From positions 1 to 64,000 of the forward strand of contig JAHFRQ010000001.1 in NCBI GenBank assembly GCA_023266215.1: 64,000 nucleotides of DNA, in the 5' to 3' direction. The notes below the pieces were generated by a model. The model was not told the DNA's origin, did no database searches, and was given only the letters and a program-made list of their open reading frames with translations. Shown in pieces: positions 36,264-44,568 of this stretch; position 1 is the first letter of the stretch, and the number at the start of each line of letters is the position of its first letter. This DNA comes from Gammaproteobacteria bacterium (lineage in GTDB: Bacteria > Pseudomonadota > Gammaproteobacteria > Coxiellales > Coxiellaceae). The translations under genes were made by a program, and so were the position numbers.

Positions 36264-37099
36264 TTCCTCAAACTGCAATCACGGCATGGAGAAATGTCGC
36301 ACCTTGGGCTTCAGTTGATCAAATAGAGCAAGATTTAATTTTGTCTCGTGCAATATGTGAATTGTATCAACATCCTGCCATTGGAGAAAATTTGGTATTT
36401 CGAGGCGGCACCGCTTTGCATAAATTATTTTTTCAGCAAAGCGGGCGATTTAGCGAAGATCTAGATTTCGTGCAAATTCATGCAAAACCCATCGGCGATA
36501 CAGTAAGCGTTATTCGCGAGTGCCTTGATCCATGGCTTGGTAGTCCGAACTGGAAACAAAACCAAGGTCGTTTCACAATGTATTATCGATTTGAATCAGA
36601 ATCAAAACCAATCGTTAGTCGCAAAGTGAAAATTGAGATTAACACGAGAGAACATTTTAACGCGTTACCCTTGGTTCGAAAAAAATACGAAGTCAAGAAT
36701 ACTTGGTTTACTGGTACTGCTCATGTATTAACGTACGCACTGGAAGAATTAATTGGCACAAAATTAAGGGCGTTGTATCAACGCAAAAAGGGTAGAGATT
36801 TATATGACTACTGGTATGTAAAAAAATATCACGGCTTCAACAACACTACAGTGATCAAAATTTTTCAACAATACATGGCGCACTCCAATCAATCGGTATC
36901 GCGCGCTGAATTCGAACAAAATATTTTGACAAAACAAAAAAATATCGTTTTTACAAGTGATATTGCGCCACTTTTGACCAGTCAGTTTTTATCAGAATAT
37001 GATATGCATCAAGCTTTTAAAATGGTGTTAACGGATTTTGCAAGTCAGCTACCAGGAGATGCATGGAAATGCATTTTACCTACTTACGCAGAATCTTAA
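36260..37099 (+). CDS. AbiEii-like nucleotidyltransferase toxin (pair 2)
   Basis: 279-residue nucleotidyltransferase. The signature VFRGGTALHKLFFQ-SGRFSEDLDFVQ (about residues 47-72) holds the GG and DxD elements, and the EELIGTKLRALYQRKKGRDLYDYWY segment is the Lys-rich family motif. It is closely similar to the toxin at 44569-45390. It sits inside the yqeY-end repeat pair. Confidence 0.9.
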   Translation: MIPQTAITAWRNVAPWASVDQIEQDLILSRAICELYQHPAIGENLVFRGGTALHKLFFQQSGRFSEDLDFVQIHAKPIGDTVSVIRECLDPWLGSPNWKQNQGRFTMYYRFESESKPIVSRKVKIEINTREHFNALPLVRKKYEVKNTWFTGTAHVLTYALEELIGTKLRALYQRKKGRDLYDYWYVKKYHGFNNTTVIKIFQQYMAHSNQSVSRAEFEQNILTKQKNIVFTSDIAPLLTSQFLSEYDMHQAFKMVLTDFASQLPGDAWKCILPTYAES

Positions 37100-37106
37100 G
37101 CTATAC

Positions 37107-37161
37107 CCCAAACTCCAAGGCAAAGCCGACATGGCGGTTGTGAGTCAAGCTGTTAAAGCTA
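37107..37161 (+). pseudogene. Displaced 3' end of yqeY (right copy)
   Basis: Repeats the last part of yqeY exactly for 55 bp and then with a few changes to its own stop codon; translated it gives KLQGKADMAVVSQAVKARLS and stop, one residue different from the intact gene. It has no start and is a fragment. A terminator follows at once (37191-37216), which was probably the original yqeY terminator. Confidence 0.92.
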
Positions 37162-37190
37162 GATTAAGCTAAAAATATTTTCTATACACA

Positions 37191-37216
37191 CCCCTGCGTT
37201 GAAGCAGGGGCAGTTT
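37191..37216 (+). terminator. Rho-independent terminator after yqeY remnant
   Basis: CCCCTGC (37191-37197), loop GTTGAA, GCAGGGG (37204-37210), then CAGTTTTAATT. Plausible for rightward transcription from yqeY/AbiE and just before the end of the leftward gene at 37223. Confidence 0.75.
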
Positions 37217-37222
37217 TAATTA

Positions 37223-37738
37223 CTAATTATTATGCGGCGGTAAGTTCACAACTGCGTTCATATTGATCTGCCATTCATTGCAATGAGGGCCAACGGGCGC
37301 ACCATGAGAGCAAGTAGGCGACCCCTGCAAGGTGTAAACGACGGTCATTCCGCTAAATCCTTTGTAGTTAGCGTTTCTTGGATATATTGTGTGAACGCGT
37401 GTAGCAATATCTTCATTATTCTGTCCAACGCACGGTACGGAAACCTCAAAATGATGCATCGCAGGCGGAGTGTTAGCATACTCCTGCACCATAAATCCAA
37501 GAGCGAAGGCATCGTTACAACCCTGAACATGCAAAGTTTGTGGGAAGGATTGAGGGCTTTTACATCCCATTACCACGCCTTTTTCTCGACCGACCGCATT
37601 GGAAACACACATAGGCATCCCTGTGTTATTGGTAAATGTGATGTTGTACATATGTCTCTCAGTCGCAAAAGCCTGACTACACAACACAATCCCAGCTAAA
37701 CCTCCCACTATGGACATTAATCTCTTGTTCTTAAACAT
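37223..37738 (-). CDS. Hypothetical exported protein
   Basis: 171 residues with a signal peptide (LMSIVGGLAGIVLCSQAFA, cleavage near residue 26). The mature part has six Cys and starts with a beta-rich YNITFTNNTGMPMCVSNA segment, reminiscent of small secreted beta-sandwich proteins. No family recognised. It diverges from the P-loop-like gene, with four 18-bp repeats between them. Confidence 0.72.
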   Translation of the reverse strand: MFKNKRLMSIVGGLAGIVLCSQAFATERHMYNITFTNNTGMPMCVSNAVGREKGVVMGCKSPQSFPQTLHVQGCNDAFALGFMVQEYANTPPAMHHFEVSVPCVGQNNEDIATRVHTIYPRNANYKGFSGMTVVYTLQGSPTCSHGAPVGPHCNEWQINMNAVVNLPPHNN

Positions 37739-37827
37739 AATATTCTCCGTTGATAAAAATTAGATCTGTCGACTATCTTACTCTGAACCGATTCGCTCAG
37801 ACAAGATTTAAATCTTCATGCAGAATA

Positions 37828-37899
37828 GAACCTAAATCAGGTTCAGAACCTATTAGAGGTTCAGAACCTTATATTGTTTCTAAACCTATTTTAGGATAG
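37828..37899. repeat. Four tandem 18-bp repeats with internal dyad symmetry
   Basis: GAACCT-type motifs start at 37828, 37846, 37864 and 37882, exactly 18 bp apart. Units 1 and 2 are inverted repeats of form GAACCT-N5-AGGTTC, and AGGTTCAGAACCT palindromes span the unit junctions at 37839-37851 and 37857-37869. Units 3 and 4 are degenerate. They occupy the divergent promoter region and look like a multi-site operator. Confidence 0.85.
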
Positions 37900-37937
37900 A
37901 CTGGGTTCGTATTCAATAACCGCAAGAGTTAAGCAGT

Positions 37938-39173
37938 ATGGAATGGCAAATGTTTGGATTTAAAGAAGATCCATTAAACACGTCTCCGATTAATAAATCA
38001 ACGTTACAGATTTTCACGGGCCATCAAGATGAAGCACGAACTTGCATGAATGCGCTGGCGGGTGGCAATGTGAGAATGGTAATTGAAGGCGCAAGAGGTG
38101 TTGGCACCACATCGTTTGCTAATTATTTACGGTTCAGCGTCGAAGCCAAAAATATTTATTTTACGCCTCGCACAGAAATTAAAGTCGAGCAAGGTTGGCG
38201 ATCCGAAACTTTGCTGGCAGCGCTGATTAGTAATTTTGTAAGGGAAATTGAATTGCGACCTGAATTTGAAACATTATTATCTGATAGGCGATTCTTGTCT
38301 GCTAAATCACTGTCTTCTCGCATTGCAGAAACGTATCGTTCATTTGGAATTGATGCCTTTGGTTTTGGTGCCAATTACGGAAAACAAGCAGGTGCTGTCA
38401 CGCAGCCTGTTATTGTGCCATCGCCCGTGCTGGGGCATCATTTAGAAGATTTAATCGCGCTAGTAAAATTAGCTGGTTTTAAAAAGGGCGTTTTATTTCA
38501 ATTGAATAATTTGGATATCGGCGAGATTCACAGTCAAGAGGACATGAAATATTTATTCAATGCATTGCGTGATTATACTCAAATTGACGGCAGCAATTGG
38601 CTTTTTGTTGGTGACATTGGTTTGCGAAAATTTATCGCGCAGCACGTTGATCGCTTAGATGATATTATTTCTCACGAAGTGAAAATTAACCCGCTGCCTG
38701 CTGCTGATTTAACGAGTATGCTTGAAAAACGCATCGAGTTTTATGGTGAATCAGACAAAGTAGCATTGCCAATTGATGATAAAGTTTTTAAATATTTATA
38801 CAAAATTACCAATGGCCGTTTAAGATATGTCTTTGGATTGGCATCGCGATTAATGAATCGACTATCAATTGGAGATCTCGTGGATAAAATCACGCTGGAT
38901 ATTGCAAAACCGATGCTGATAAAATTAGGAAAAGATAGAGTGCATCGATCCGATATTAATATCATTGAAGAACAAACATTGCATTTGCTGGTAACCATCC
39001 CAAATGCAACGCCTTCTGTCATTGCAAGAAAATTAAAAAAAACAGCGCAGTACATTGGCCGCACATTATCAGTTTTAGCTGACAAGGGACTTGTCACTTC
39101 GAAACGCGAAGGACGCGAACGAACTTATACTCCATCGATTGATGCAGTCATCGCTTACACTGAGATAGATTAA
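37938..39173 (+). CDS. Degenerate P-loop protein with winged-helix C-terminus
   Basis: 411 residues. GARGVGTTS (about 51-59) looks like a Walker A loop in which the Lys is replaced by Thr. GVLFQLNNLDI (about 184-194) is in the position of Walker B but without the usual Asp-Asp/Glu. The architecture (arginine finger-like region RLRYVFGLASRLM, helical lid) resembles Orc/Cdc6 or STAND ATPases. The C-terminal 65 residues (TLHLLVTIPNATPSVIARKLKKTAQYIGRTLSVLADKGLVTSKREGRERTYTP) form a MarR-like winged helix. Its TAA overlaps the dnaG ATG by one base, so it is coupled to primase. It may bind the repeats upstream of itself; function unknown. Confidence 0.78.
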   Translation: MEWQMFGFKEDPLNTSPINKSTLQIFTGHQDEARTCMNALAGGNVRMVIEGARGVGTTSFANYLRFSVEAKNIYFTPRTEIKVEQGWRSETLLAALISNFVREIELRPEFETLLSDRRFLSAKSLSSRIAETYRSFGIDAFGFGANYGKQAGAVTQPVIVPSPVLGHHLEDLIALVKLAGFKKGVLFQLNNLDIGEIHSQEDMKYLFNALRDYTQIDGSNWLFVGDIGLRKFIAQHVDRLDDIISHEVKINPLPAADLTSMLEKRIEFYGESDKVALPIDDKVFKYLYKITNGRLRYVFGLASRLMNRLSIGDLVDKITLDIAKPMLIKLGKDRVHRSDINIIEEQTLHLLVTIPNATPSVIARKLKKTAQYIGRTLSVLADKGLVTSKREGRERTYTPSIDAVIAYTEID

Positions 39174-40942
39174 TGAAAAACCACATTCCAAAAGCATTTA
39201 TCCAAGATGTCGTTGCAAGAACAGATATCGTAAGCATTATTGGCGCGCGCATTGAACTCAAAAAACGCGGTAACACGCACACGAGTTGCTGCCCTTTTCA
39301 TAGTGAAAAAACACCGTCTTTTACGGTGAGTCAAAATAAACAATTTTATTATTGTTTCGGCTGCGGCGCGCACGGTAATGTGATTGGTTTTTTAATGGAA
39401 TACGACAGATTATCTTTTCTGGATGCCGTCACTGATTTAGCAAAACAATTGGGATTAGATATTCCCATTGAAGAAAATAATATAGAAGCCGCGCAGCACA
39501 ATATTTTATTTAATCTCATGGAGCAAGCACAAAAATATTTTCAAAAAGAATTGCCGCAATCTCCCGCTGCTATTGCTTATTTAAAATCACGCGGATTAAC
39601 GGGTGAAATCTGCAAACAATTTGGCGTGGGCTTTGCGCCTGACAGTTGGGATTTTTTATGCAAATCGTTTAATAATATTCCTGAAACACTATCTGAATTA
39701 ACCACTGCAGGCATGTTAGTACAAAAAGATTCAGGTGGATATTACGATCGATTTCGCGACCGTATTATGTTTCCTATTCGTGATTTACGCGGCAAAACAA
39801 TCGGTTTTGGCGGTCGCGTTTTAAAAGACGGTATTCCAAAATATTTAAACTCACCCGAAACGCCGATTTTTCATAAAAATCAAACGGTTTATGGCTTATA
39901 TGAAGTCAATCAAGCGAATCGAGAATTAAAAAAAGTGTTAGTCGTTGAAGGTTATCTCGATGTGATTGCTCTATCACAATATGGTATTAATTATTCTGTT
40001 GCAACGCTCGGCACTGCATTAAATATAAAACATATTCAAACCATTTTGCGTTACACCACTAATATTATATTTTGCTTTGATGGCGATGCGGCGGGTAAAA
40101 AAGCAGCGCTACGCGCATTGACCATTAGCTTGCCGTTATTACGTGACGGATTGGATTTTAAATTTTTATTTTTATCAGAAAAAGAAGATCCTGACAGCTT
40201 AATTCGAAAAATTGGCGCTGAGAAATTTGAAAGCTTAGTGAATCAAGCCGAAAACTTATCTGACGTATTTTTTTCACAATTATCATTGCATTTTTCAATT
40301 GATACGATTGCAGGTAAAGCTGCTTTTGCAAAAGAAGCGCATGATTTATTGCAAACCATGCCAGACGGTATTTATAAAAATTTAATGCTAGAAAAATGTG
40401 CTTCCCTTCTTTCTTTACCCGCTCACAGCATTGCGCAACTTGATAAAACACCAGTAAAACCATCTCACCCACCCATTTCTCAATCACCTATTATTGCTTT
40501 GCCCAAATCTGGCGAACGATTATCGCCGGCTTTATTAGCAATTTGTTTATTATTGCAAGATGCTGGGTTAATTAAATTATCTCCAGATTTTTTAAATTTA
40601 AATATTGTGTCAGAATCACCTGAAGTAATATTACTATCTGAATTATTAAAATATTTTACAGATCATCCCGATAATAATTTAAGTGATTTATTATCTGAAA
40701 TTTCAGATGACTCAAAACGTAATTTTATCGCGCGCTTGGCTGTTTATTCTATCAATACACCCAAAAAAGATATAGCAGCTGAATTTGCAGGCGCACTACA
40801 AAGATTGATCGAGCAAAATGAAAAATTTGAGCTAACTACTTTAATTAATAAATCCAAAACAGCAGAATTAAATATAGACGAGAAGAAATTACTGCGGGAT
40901 TTGTTGGCGAAAAGACATGTGGTCAAAATAAATACAATATAA
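39173..40942 (+). CDS. dnaG: DNA primase
   Basis: Synthesises RNA primers for replication. The N-terminal CHC2 zinc finger (CCPFHSEKTPSF, YYCFGCGAHGN: C40, H43, C61, C64), the catalytic Toprim domain (VVEGYLDVIALSQYG, FDGDAAGKKAAL) and a C-terminal helicase-binding region are present. 589 residues, usual length. It is translationally coupled to the P-loop-like gene upstream, unlike the usual yqeY-dnaG junction. Confidence 0.97.
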   Translation: MKNHIPKAFIQDVVARTDIVSIIGARIELKKRGNTHTSCCPFHSEKTPSFTVSQNKQFYYCFGCGAHGNVIGFLMEYDRLSFLDAVTDLAKQLGLDIPIEENNIEAAQHNILFNLMEQAQKYFQKELPQSPAAIAYLKSRGLTGEICKQFGVGFAPDSWDFLCKSFNNIPETLSELTTAGMLVQKDSGGYYDRFRDRIMFPIRDLRGKTIGFGGRVLKDGIPKYLNSPETPIFHKNQTVYGLYEVNQANRELKKVLVVEGYLDVIALSQYGINYSVATLGTALNIKHIQTILRYTTNIIFCFDGDAAGKKAALRALTISLPLLRDGLDFKFLFLSEKEDPDSLIRKIGAEKFESLVNQAENLSDVFFSQLSLHFSIDTIAGKAAFAKEAHDLLQTMPDGIYKNLMLEKCASLLSLPAHSIAQLDKTPVKPSHPPISQSPIIALPKSGERLSPALLAICLLLQDAGLIKLSPDFLNLNIVSESPEVILLSELLKYFTDHPDNNLSDLLSEISDDSKRNFIARLAVYSINTPKKDIAAEFAGALQRLIEQNEKFELTTLINKSKTAELNIDEKKLLRDLLAKRHVVKINTI

Positions 40943-41069
40943 TGCTGGCTACTCCGAAACCTCCTGATATATCAACAAAAAATAACACTTAATTTTCGCA
41001 TAGTTATAGTATAGAATACCTGGTTTGCCGCCTCACCCAATAACCCGAACCTAAATTGGACAAAATAGC

Positions 41070-43055
41070 ATGGCTAAAGCAATTGTATCTCAGACGGTCG
41101 CTCCACAAAATCAACAAGAAACTGGATTCAATGTTTTAACGCAGGAAGCGAAACGCAAGGGTTATTTGACCCACGAAGATCTGATTAACATGCTGCCGAA
41201 TGATTTTGTCGATCCGACACAAATGGAAAGCATTATCGGTCGCTTGAATGAAATGGGCATTCGCGTCTATGAAGTACCGCCTGATGAAAGCGAGCTCTTA
41301 TTATTAGAAGATGCCACAGATTCCGAAGATGATTTGTCCGATGCCATTGAAGCCATCGCGACCGAAAACCGCACTACCGACACCGTCCGCATGTACATGC
41401 GCGAAATGGGCAGCGTTGAGTTATTAACGCGCGAAGGCGAAATTGAAATTGCCAAACGAATTGAAACCGGCATTCGCCAAGTCATGGGCGCTCTGGTTTA
41501 TTACCCTCAATTAATCGAGCGTTTTATCAAGCGCTATCACCGCATCGTTGAAACGGGCGGACGATTGGGTGAAATTATCACGGGTTACTTTGAATTTGAT
41601 GAAGCTTACACAGCAGCCGCAGCAGTAGCTTTGGCTGAAAAAACAGATAAAGCAGAAAAAGCCGCGGCGGCTCTATTAATTGAAGCGGATGATGAAATCA
41701 TTATTCCAAAAACAAAAGGGAAATCGACTAGCGAAAAATCCAAAACCAAATCGGCAGATGACGAAGAAGAAGAAATTGCTGTTGGCGCTGAAGAAGGCGC
41801 AACAGACGATGAAGACGAATTAGAAGACACCGGTCCTGATCCTATTTACACCAAAGAACAAATGGAAATACTGGAAAAACTATTTGTCAAATATGCGGCA
41901 TCTGTTAAGAAAAATGGCAAGAAGCATAAAACAACAGAAAAAGCGCGCAATGAGCTAGGTGAGCATTACGCGAAATTTAAACTATCTATTAAGCAATTTA
42001 TTTTTCAAACATCTCGTTTACGTTCATTGTTGCGCGAAACACGCGAACAAGAACGCATTATTATGAAAATATGCATTATCGATGCCAAAGCACCGCGCAA
42101 AGATTTTATTGATTCATTCCCAGGCAACGAATCTGATTTAAAGTGGCTTGATAAATTTATCAAGGCGCATCCCAAATCAGCTGAAATTTTAAAATTGCGC
42201 GAACGTGAAATTCATCGTGCACAAAAAAAACTGGCTTTGATTGAAGAAGAAAGTGATTTAATTATTCATGACATAAAAGAAATCAATCGTCGCGTTTCAA
42301 TTGGCGAAGCCAAATCTCGCCGAGCAAAAAAAGAAATGATCGAGGCGAATTTGCGCTTGGTGATTTCTATTGCGAAAAAATACACGAATCGCGGGCTGCA
42401 ATTCTTAGATTTAATTCAAGAAGGCAATATTGGTTTGATGAAAGCGGTTGATAAATTTGAATATCGTCGCGGTTATAAATTTTCAACCTATGCAACCTGG
42501 TGGATTCGCCAAGCGATTACGCGATCCATTGCTGATCAAGCGCGCACGATTCGAATTCCTGTGCACATGATCGAAACGATTAATAAGCTCAACAGAATTA
42601 GTCGTCAATTAACGCAAGAAACTGGCTTGGAACCAACGCCTGAAGAACTCAGCAAACACATGGACATGCCAGAAGACAAAATTCGCAAAGTATTAAAGAT
42701 TGCAAAAGAGCCGATTTCCATGGAAACACCCATTGGCGAAGATGAAGATTCGAGCCTAGGTGATTTTATTGAAGACACCAACATGGAATCTCCAGTTGAT
42801 TTTGCGACAAACTCAGGTCTGCGCGAAGCCATGCGCGAAGTCTTGTCGAGCCTCACGCCGCGCGAAGCAAAAGTATTGCGTATGCGTTTTGGGATTGACA
42901 TGAACACTGATCACACACTTGAAGAAGTGGGTAAGCAATTTGATGTCACGCGTGAGCGTATTCGTCAAATCGAAGCGAAAGCGTTGCGAAAGCTGCGCCA
43001 TCCGACTCGCGCTGAAAAGCTCGATAGCTTCTTGGATCAAGATGGTGATGATTAA
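41070..43055 (+). CDS. rpoD: RNA polymerase primary sigma factor RpoD
   Basis: Housekeeping sigma-70, 661 residues. Region 1.1 is N-terminal, with region 1.2 ([30 protein letters not shown]), an acidic non-conserved insertion (about 190-260), regions 2.1-2.4 ([45 protein letters not shown]), region 3 and region 4.2 ([21 protein letters not shown]) all in order. Last gene of the rpsU-dnaG-rpoD block. Confidence 0.97.
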   Translation: MAKAIVSQTVAPQNQQETGFNVLTQEAKRKGYLTHEDLINMLPNDFVDPTQMESIIGRLNEMGIRVYEVPPDESELLLLEDATDSEDDLSDAIEAIATENRTTDTVRMYMREMGSVELLTREGEIEIAKRIETGIRQVMGALVYYPQLIERFIKRYHRIVETGGRLGEIITGYFEFDEAYTAAAAVALAEKTDKAEKAAAALLIEADDEIIIPKTKGKSTSEKSKTKSADDEEEEIAVGAEEGATDDEDELEDTGPDPIYTKEQMEILEKLFVKYAASVKKNGKKHKTTEKARNELGEHYAKFKLSIKQFIFQTSRLRSLLRETREQERIIMKICIIDAKAPRKDFIDSFPGNESDLKWLDKFIKAHPKSAEILKLREREIHRAQKKLALIEEESDLIIHDIKEINRRVSIGEAKSRRAKKEMIEANLRLVISIAKKYTNRGLQFLDLIQEGNIGLMKAVDKFEYRRGYKFSTYATWWIRQAITRSIADQARTIRIPVHMIETINKLNRISRQLTQETGLEPTPEELSKHMDMPEDKIRKVLKIAKEPISMETPIGEDEDSSLGDFIEDTNMESPVDFATNSGLREAMREVLSSLTPREAKVLRMRFGIDMNTDHTLEEVGKQFDVTRERIRQIEAKALRKLRHPTRAEKLDSFLDQDGDD

Positions 43056-43133
43056 AATAGCAAAAAATGCGAAGATATGCCTTTCGCTTATGTTATGCTC
43101 ACGTTAATTTAATTTTAATGTGAGCCAACAGAC

Positions 43134-43772
43134 GTGCTTATCCCTGAAATCACCGACTCTTTATTAGAACGCCTTGATTTATTTAAAATCAATCCTGCTC
43201 ATATTCTTATTTATGGAGAGCAAACTGATCGCATCAAAACAGCGCTTCAACAGCGCTATCCCACTTCGCACATCCAAACAGCCTCTGCGCTAATAACATT
43301 AAATACACACCAGAATAATTCAATTGATTTTATTATCTCGTCTTTTGCCCTGCATCTTGAACCTGAACCAACATTTTTATTAAATGAATTTTTTAGAATT
43401 TTAAAAATCAATGGATTATTATTGTTTTCAACCTTGGGTCCAGATAGCTTTTTAGAGCTGCGAAAAAATTCTCGAGACACCAACGGATTAGTGGACATGC
43501 ATCATATTGGAGATTGGCTCAAAGAATTAAGATTTAATGATCCTGTGATGGATATGGAAAAAATTATTCTAGCTTATGACTCTCTCGATTTACTATTTCA
43601 AGATTTTCACTATTTGCAAAAATTAGAATACAATCCTCAATTTAAAACAGCGGATTATTTTCCGCTGACACTCGAAGTTTTATATGGACATGCGTGGAAA
43701 ACAGAATTGCCAACAGAATCTGATGAAGTGGCCATTCCTGTTAGCGCAATCAAACGGAATAAAAATAAATAA
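43134..43772 (+). CDS. BioC-like methyltransferase-fold protein with eroded SAM motif
   Basis: 212 residues. The C-terminal half is clearly BioC/NDUFAF5-like: FRILKINGLLLFSTLGPDSFLELR, then DMHHIGDWLKELRFNDPVMDMEKIIL. BioC masks malonyl-ACP at the start of biotin synthesis. The N-terminal SAM-binding loop, normally DLGCGTG, reads IYGEQTD and the protein is shorter than typical BioC (about 250 or more). It may therefore be non-catalytic or bind something else. The start is GTG at 43134; an upstream ATG is followed immediately by a stop. No other bio gene is nearby. Confidence 0.75.
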   Translation: MLIPEITDSLLERLDLFKINPAHILIYGEQTDRIKTALQQRYPTSHIQTASALITLNTHQNNSIDFIISSFALHLEPEPTFLLNEFFRILKINGLLLFSTLGPDSFLELRKNSRDTNGLVDMHHIGDWLKELRFNDPVMDMEKIILAYDSLDLLFQDFHYLQKLEYNPQFKTADYFPLTLEVLYGHAWKTELPTESDEVAIPVSAIKRNKNK

Positions 43773-43783
43773 AAAGGTGCTTT

Positions 43784-44188
43784 ATGAAAAAAATAATATC
43801 AAGTCTTGCTTTGGCTTTATGTTTTTCAACCGGTCTTGCTTTGGCTGGATCATCAACAGCGGCTTCAAGCATGCATTACGGAAAATCTAACTTGCTCAGT
43901 GGTTCGCAATACGGATCTATTGTTATTACGAATTGCTCTTTTCAAATGGCCAGTGTCTCTGCCTCATTTACAGACGGTTCGTACAATACTATGCCGATTT
44001 ATCCGCAAGGCGATTATCCAGAAAATATCATTAGCATTGATAATGCTTTTCCCTATGTCGATATTGAAATTAATGCAGCAGACGGGACTGTTTTATTCCC
44101 TGATCAGCCTGTTTATCCAGGTCAATACATTGGCATTGGTTGCTACACAAAGTCAGCACAAGCAAAACAAACAGTGGTTGTTAAATAA
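43784..44188 (+). CDS. Hypothetical exported protein with SMHYG motif
   Basis: 134 residues. Signal peptide (ISSLALALCFSTGLALAG, cleavage near residue 22). The mature protein begins SSTAASSMHYGKSN and continues as a beta-rich domain with two Cys. AAGGTGC lies upstream of the ATG. The SSMHYG segment is shared with the lipoprotein that follows. No family recognised. Confidence 0.72.
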   Translation: MKKIISSLALALCFSTGLALAGSSTAASSMHYGKSNLLSGSQYGSIVITNCSFQMASVSASFTDGSYNTMPIYPQGDYPENIISIDNAFPYVDIEINAADGTVLFPDQPVYPGQYIGIGCYTKSAQAKQTVVVK

Positions 44189-44212
44189 GTAAATAAATAA
44201 CGAGAATAAATC

Positions 44213-44443
44213 ATGAAATCAATCTTTACTCTATTTATTTTTTTGGGGATGGCGGCAGGATTAGCTGGCTGCGCCCCTTATAATAATTATTATCCACCTG
44301 TAACGGTGAATAATCCGCCTGTATACAATCCGCCGCCCGCATCCAACAGTATGCATTACGGACCGCCAGCGCAACCTGTCTATCCTTCTGTGACTGTATC
44401 AGGTGGTGGCAGCGAAGCGAATAGTATGCATTATGGAAATTAA
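44213..44443 (+). CDS. Small proline-rich lipoprotein with two SMHYG motifs
   Basis: 76 residues. Signal peptide with lipobox LAGC (Cys at about 20), then Asn/Pro/Tyr-rich low-complexity sequence. NSMHYGP appears in the middle and NSMHYGN is the exact C-terminus. It follows the exported protein by 24 bp and is probably co-transcribed. A likely terminator follows at 44463-44504. Confidence 0.72.
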   Translation: MKSIFTLFIFLGMAAGLAGCAPYNNYYPPVTVNNPPVYNPPPASNSMHYGPPAQPVYPSVTVSGGGSEANSMHYGN

Positions 44444-44462
44444 GTGTGCTGAATAAAAACCT

Positions 44463-44504
44463 GGCGCAAATTTATTTATGCTTTGCGCTTGGTTTCTTTT
44501 TTTT
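44463..44504 (+). terminator. Rho-independent terminator after lipoprotein gene
   Basis: GCGCAAA (44464-44470) pairs with TTTGCGC (44482-44488), followed by TTGGTTTCTTTTTTTT. Confidence 0.65.
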
Positions 44505-44568
44505 ATCTTGCAGGTGACGAACCATAAGCTGCTGTTTTCGCGGCGGCGCAAATTGTTGGACTTGTTCT

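Larger units (their letters stand above)
35308..37161. mobile_element. AbiE mini-island inserted at the 3' end of yqeY
   Basis: The segment between the two yqeY 3'-end copies holds only the AbiEi/AbiEii pair. The arrangement is like an attL/attR pair of an island that integrates into a gene end and restores it, but no integrase is encoded within it. Confidence 0.65.

Noticed and set aside
37828-37899. Four 18-bp repeats considered as a CRISPR or replication origin
   Set aside because: No unique spacers, so not CRISPR. No DnaA boxes or adjoining replication-initiator genes seen, so an origin is not supported; operator is the plainer reading.
41267-41830. Antisense Ser-rich open frames inside rpoD
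   Set aside because: They mirror the acidic and Lys-rich regions of RpoD and have no family features.
43113-43127. TTAA-N7-TTAA spacing upstream of the BioC-like gene, as in the PmrA-like boxes
   Set aside because: It lies in a simple AT run with three overlapping TTAA words and only about 7 bp before the GTG start, so position and context do not fit a regulated promoter.
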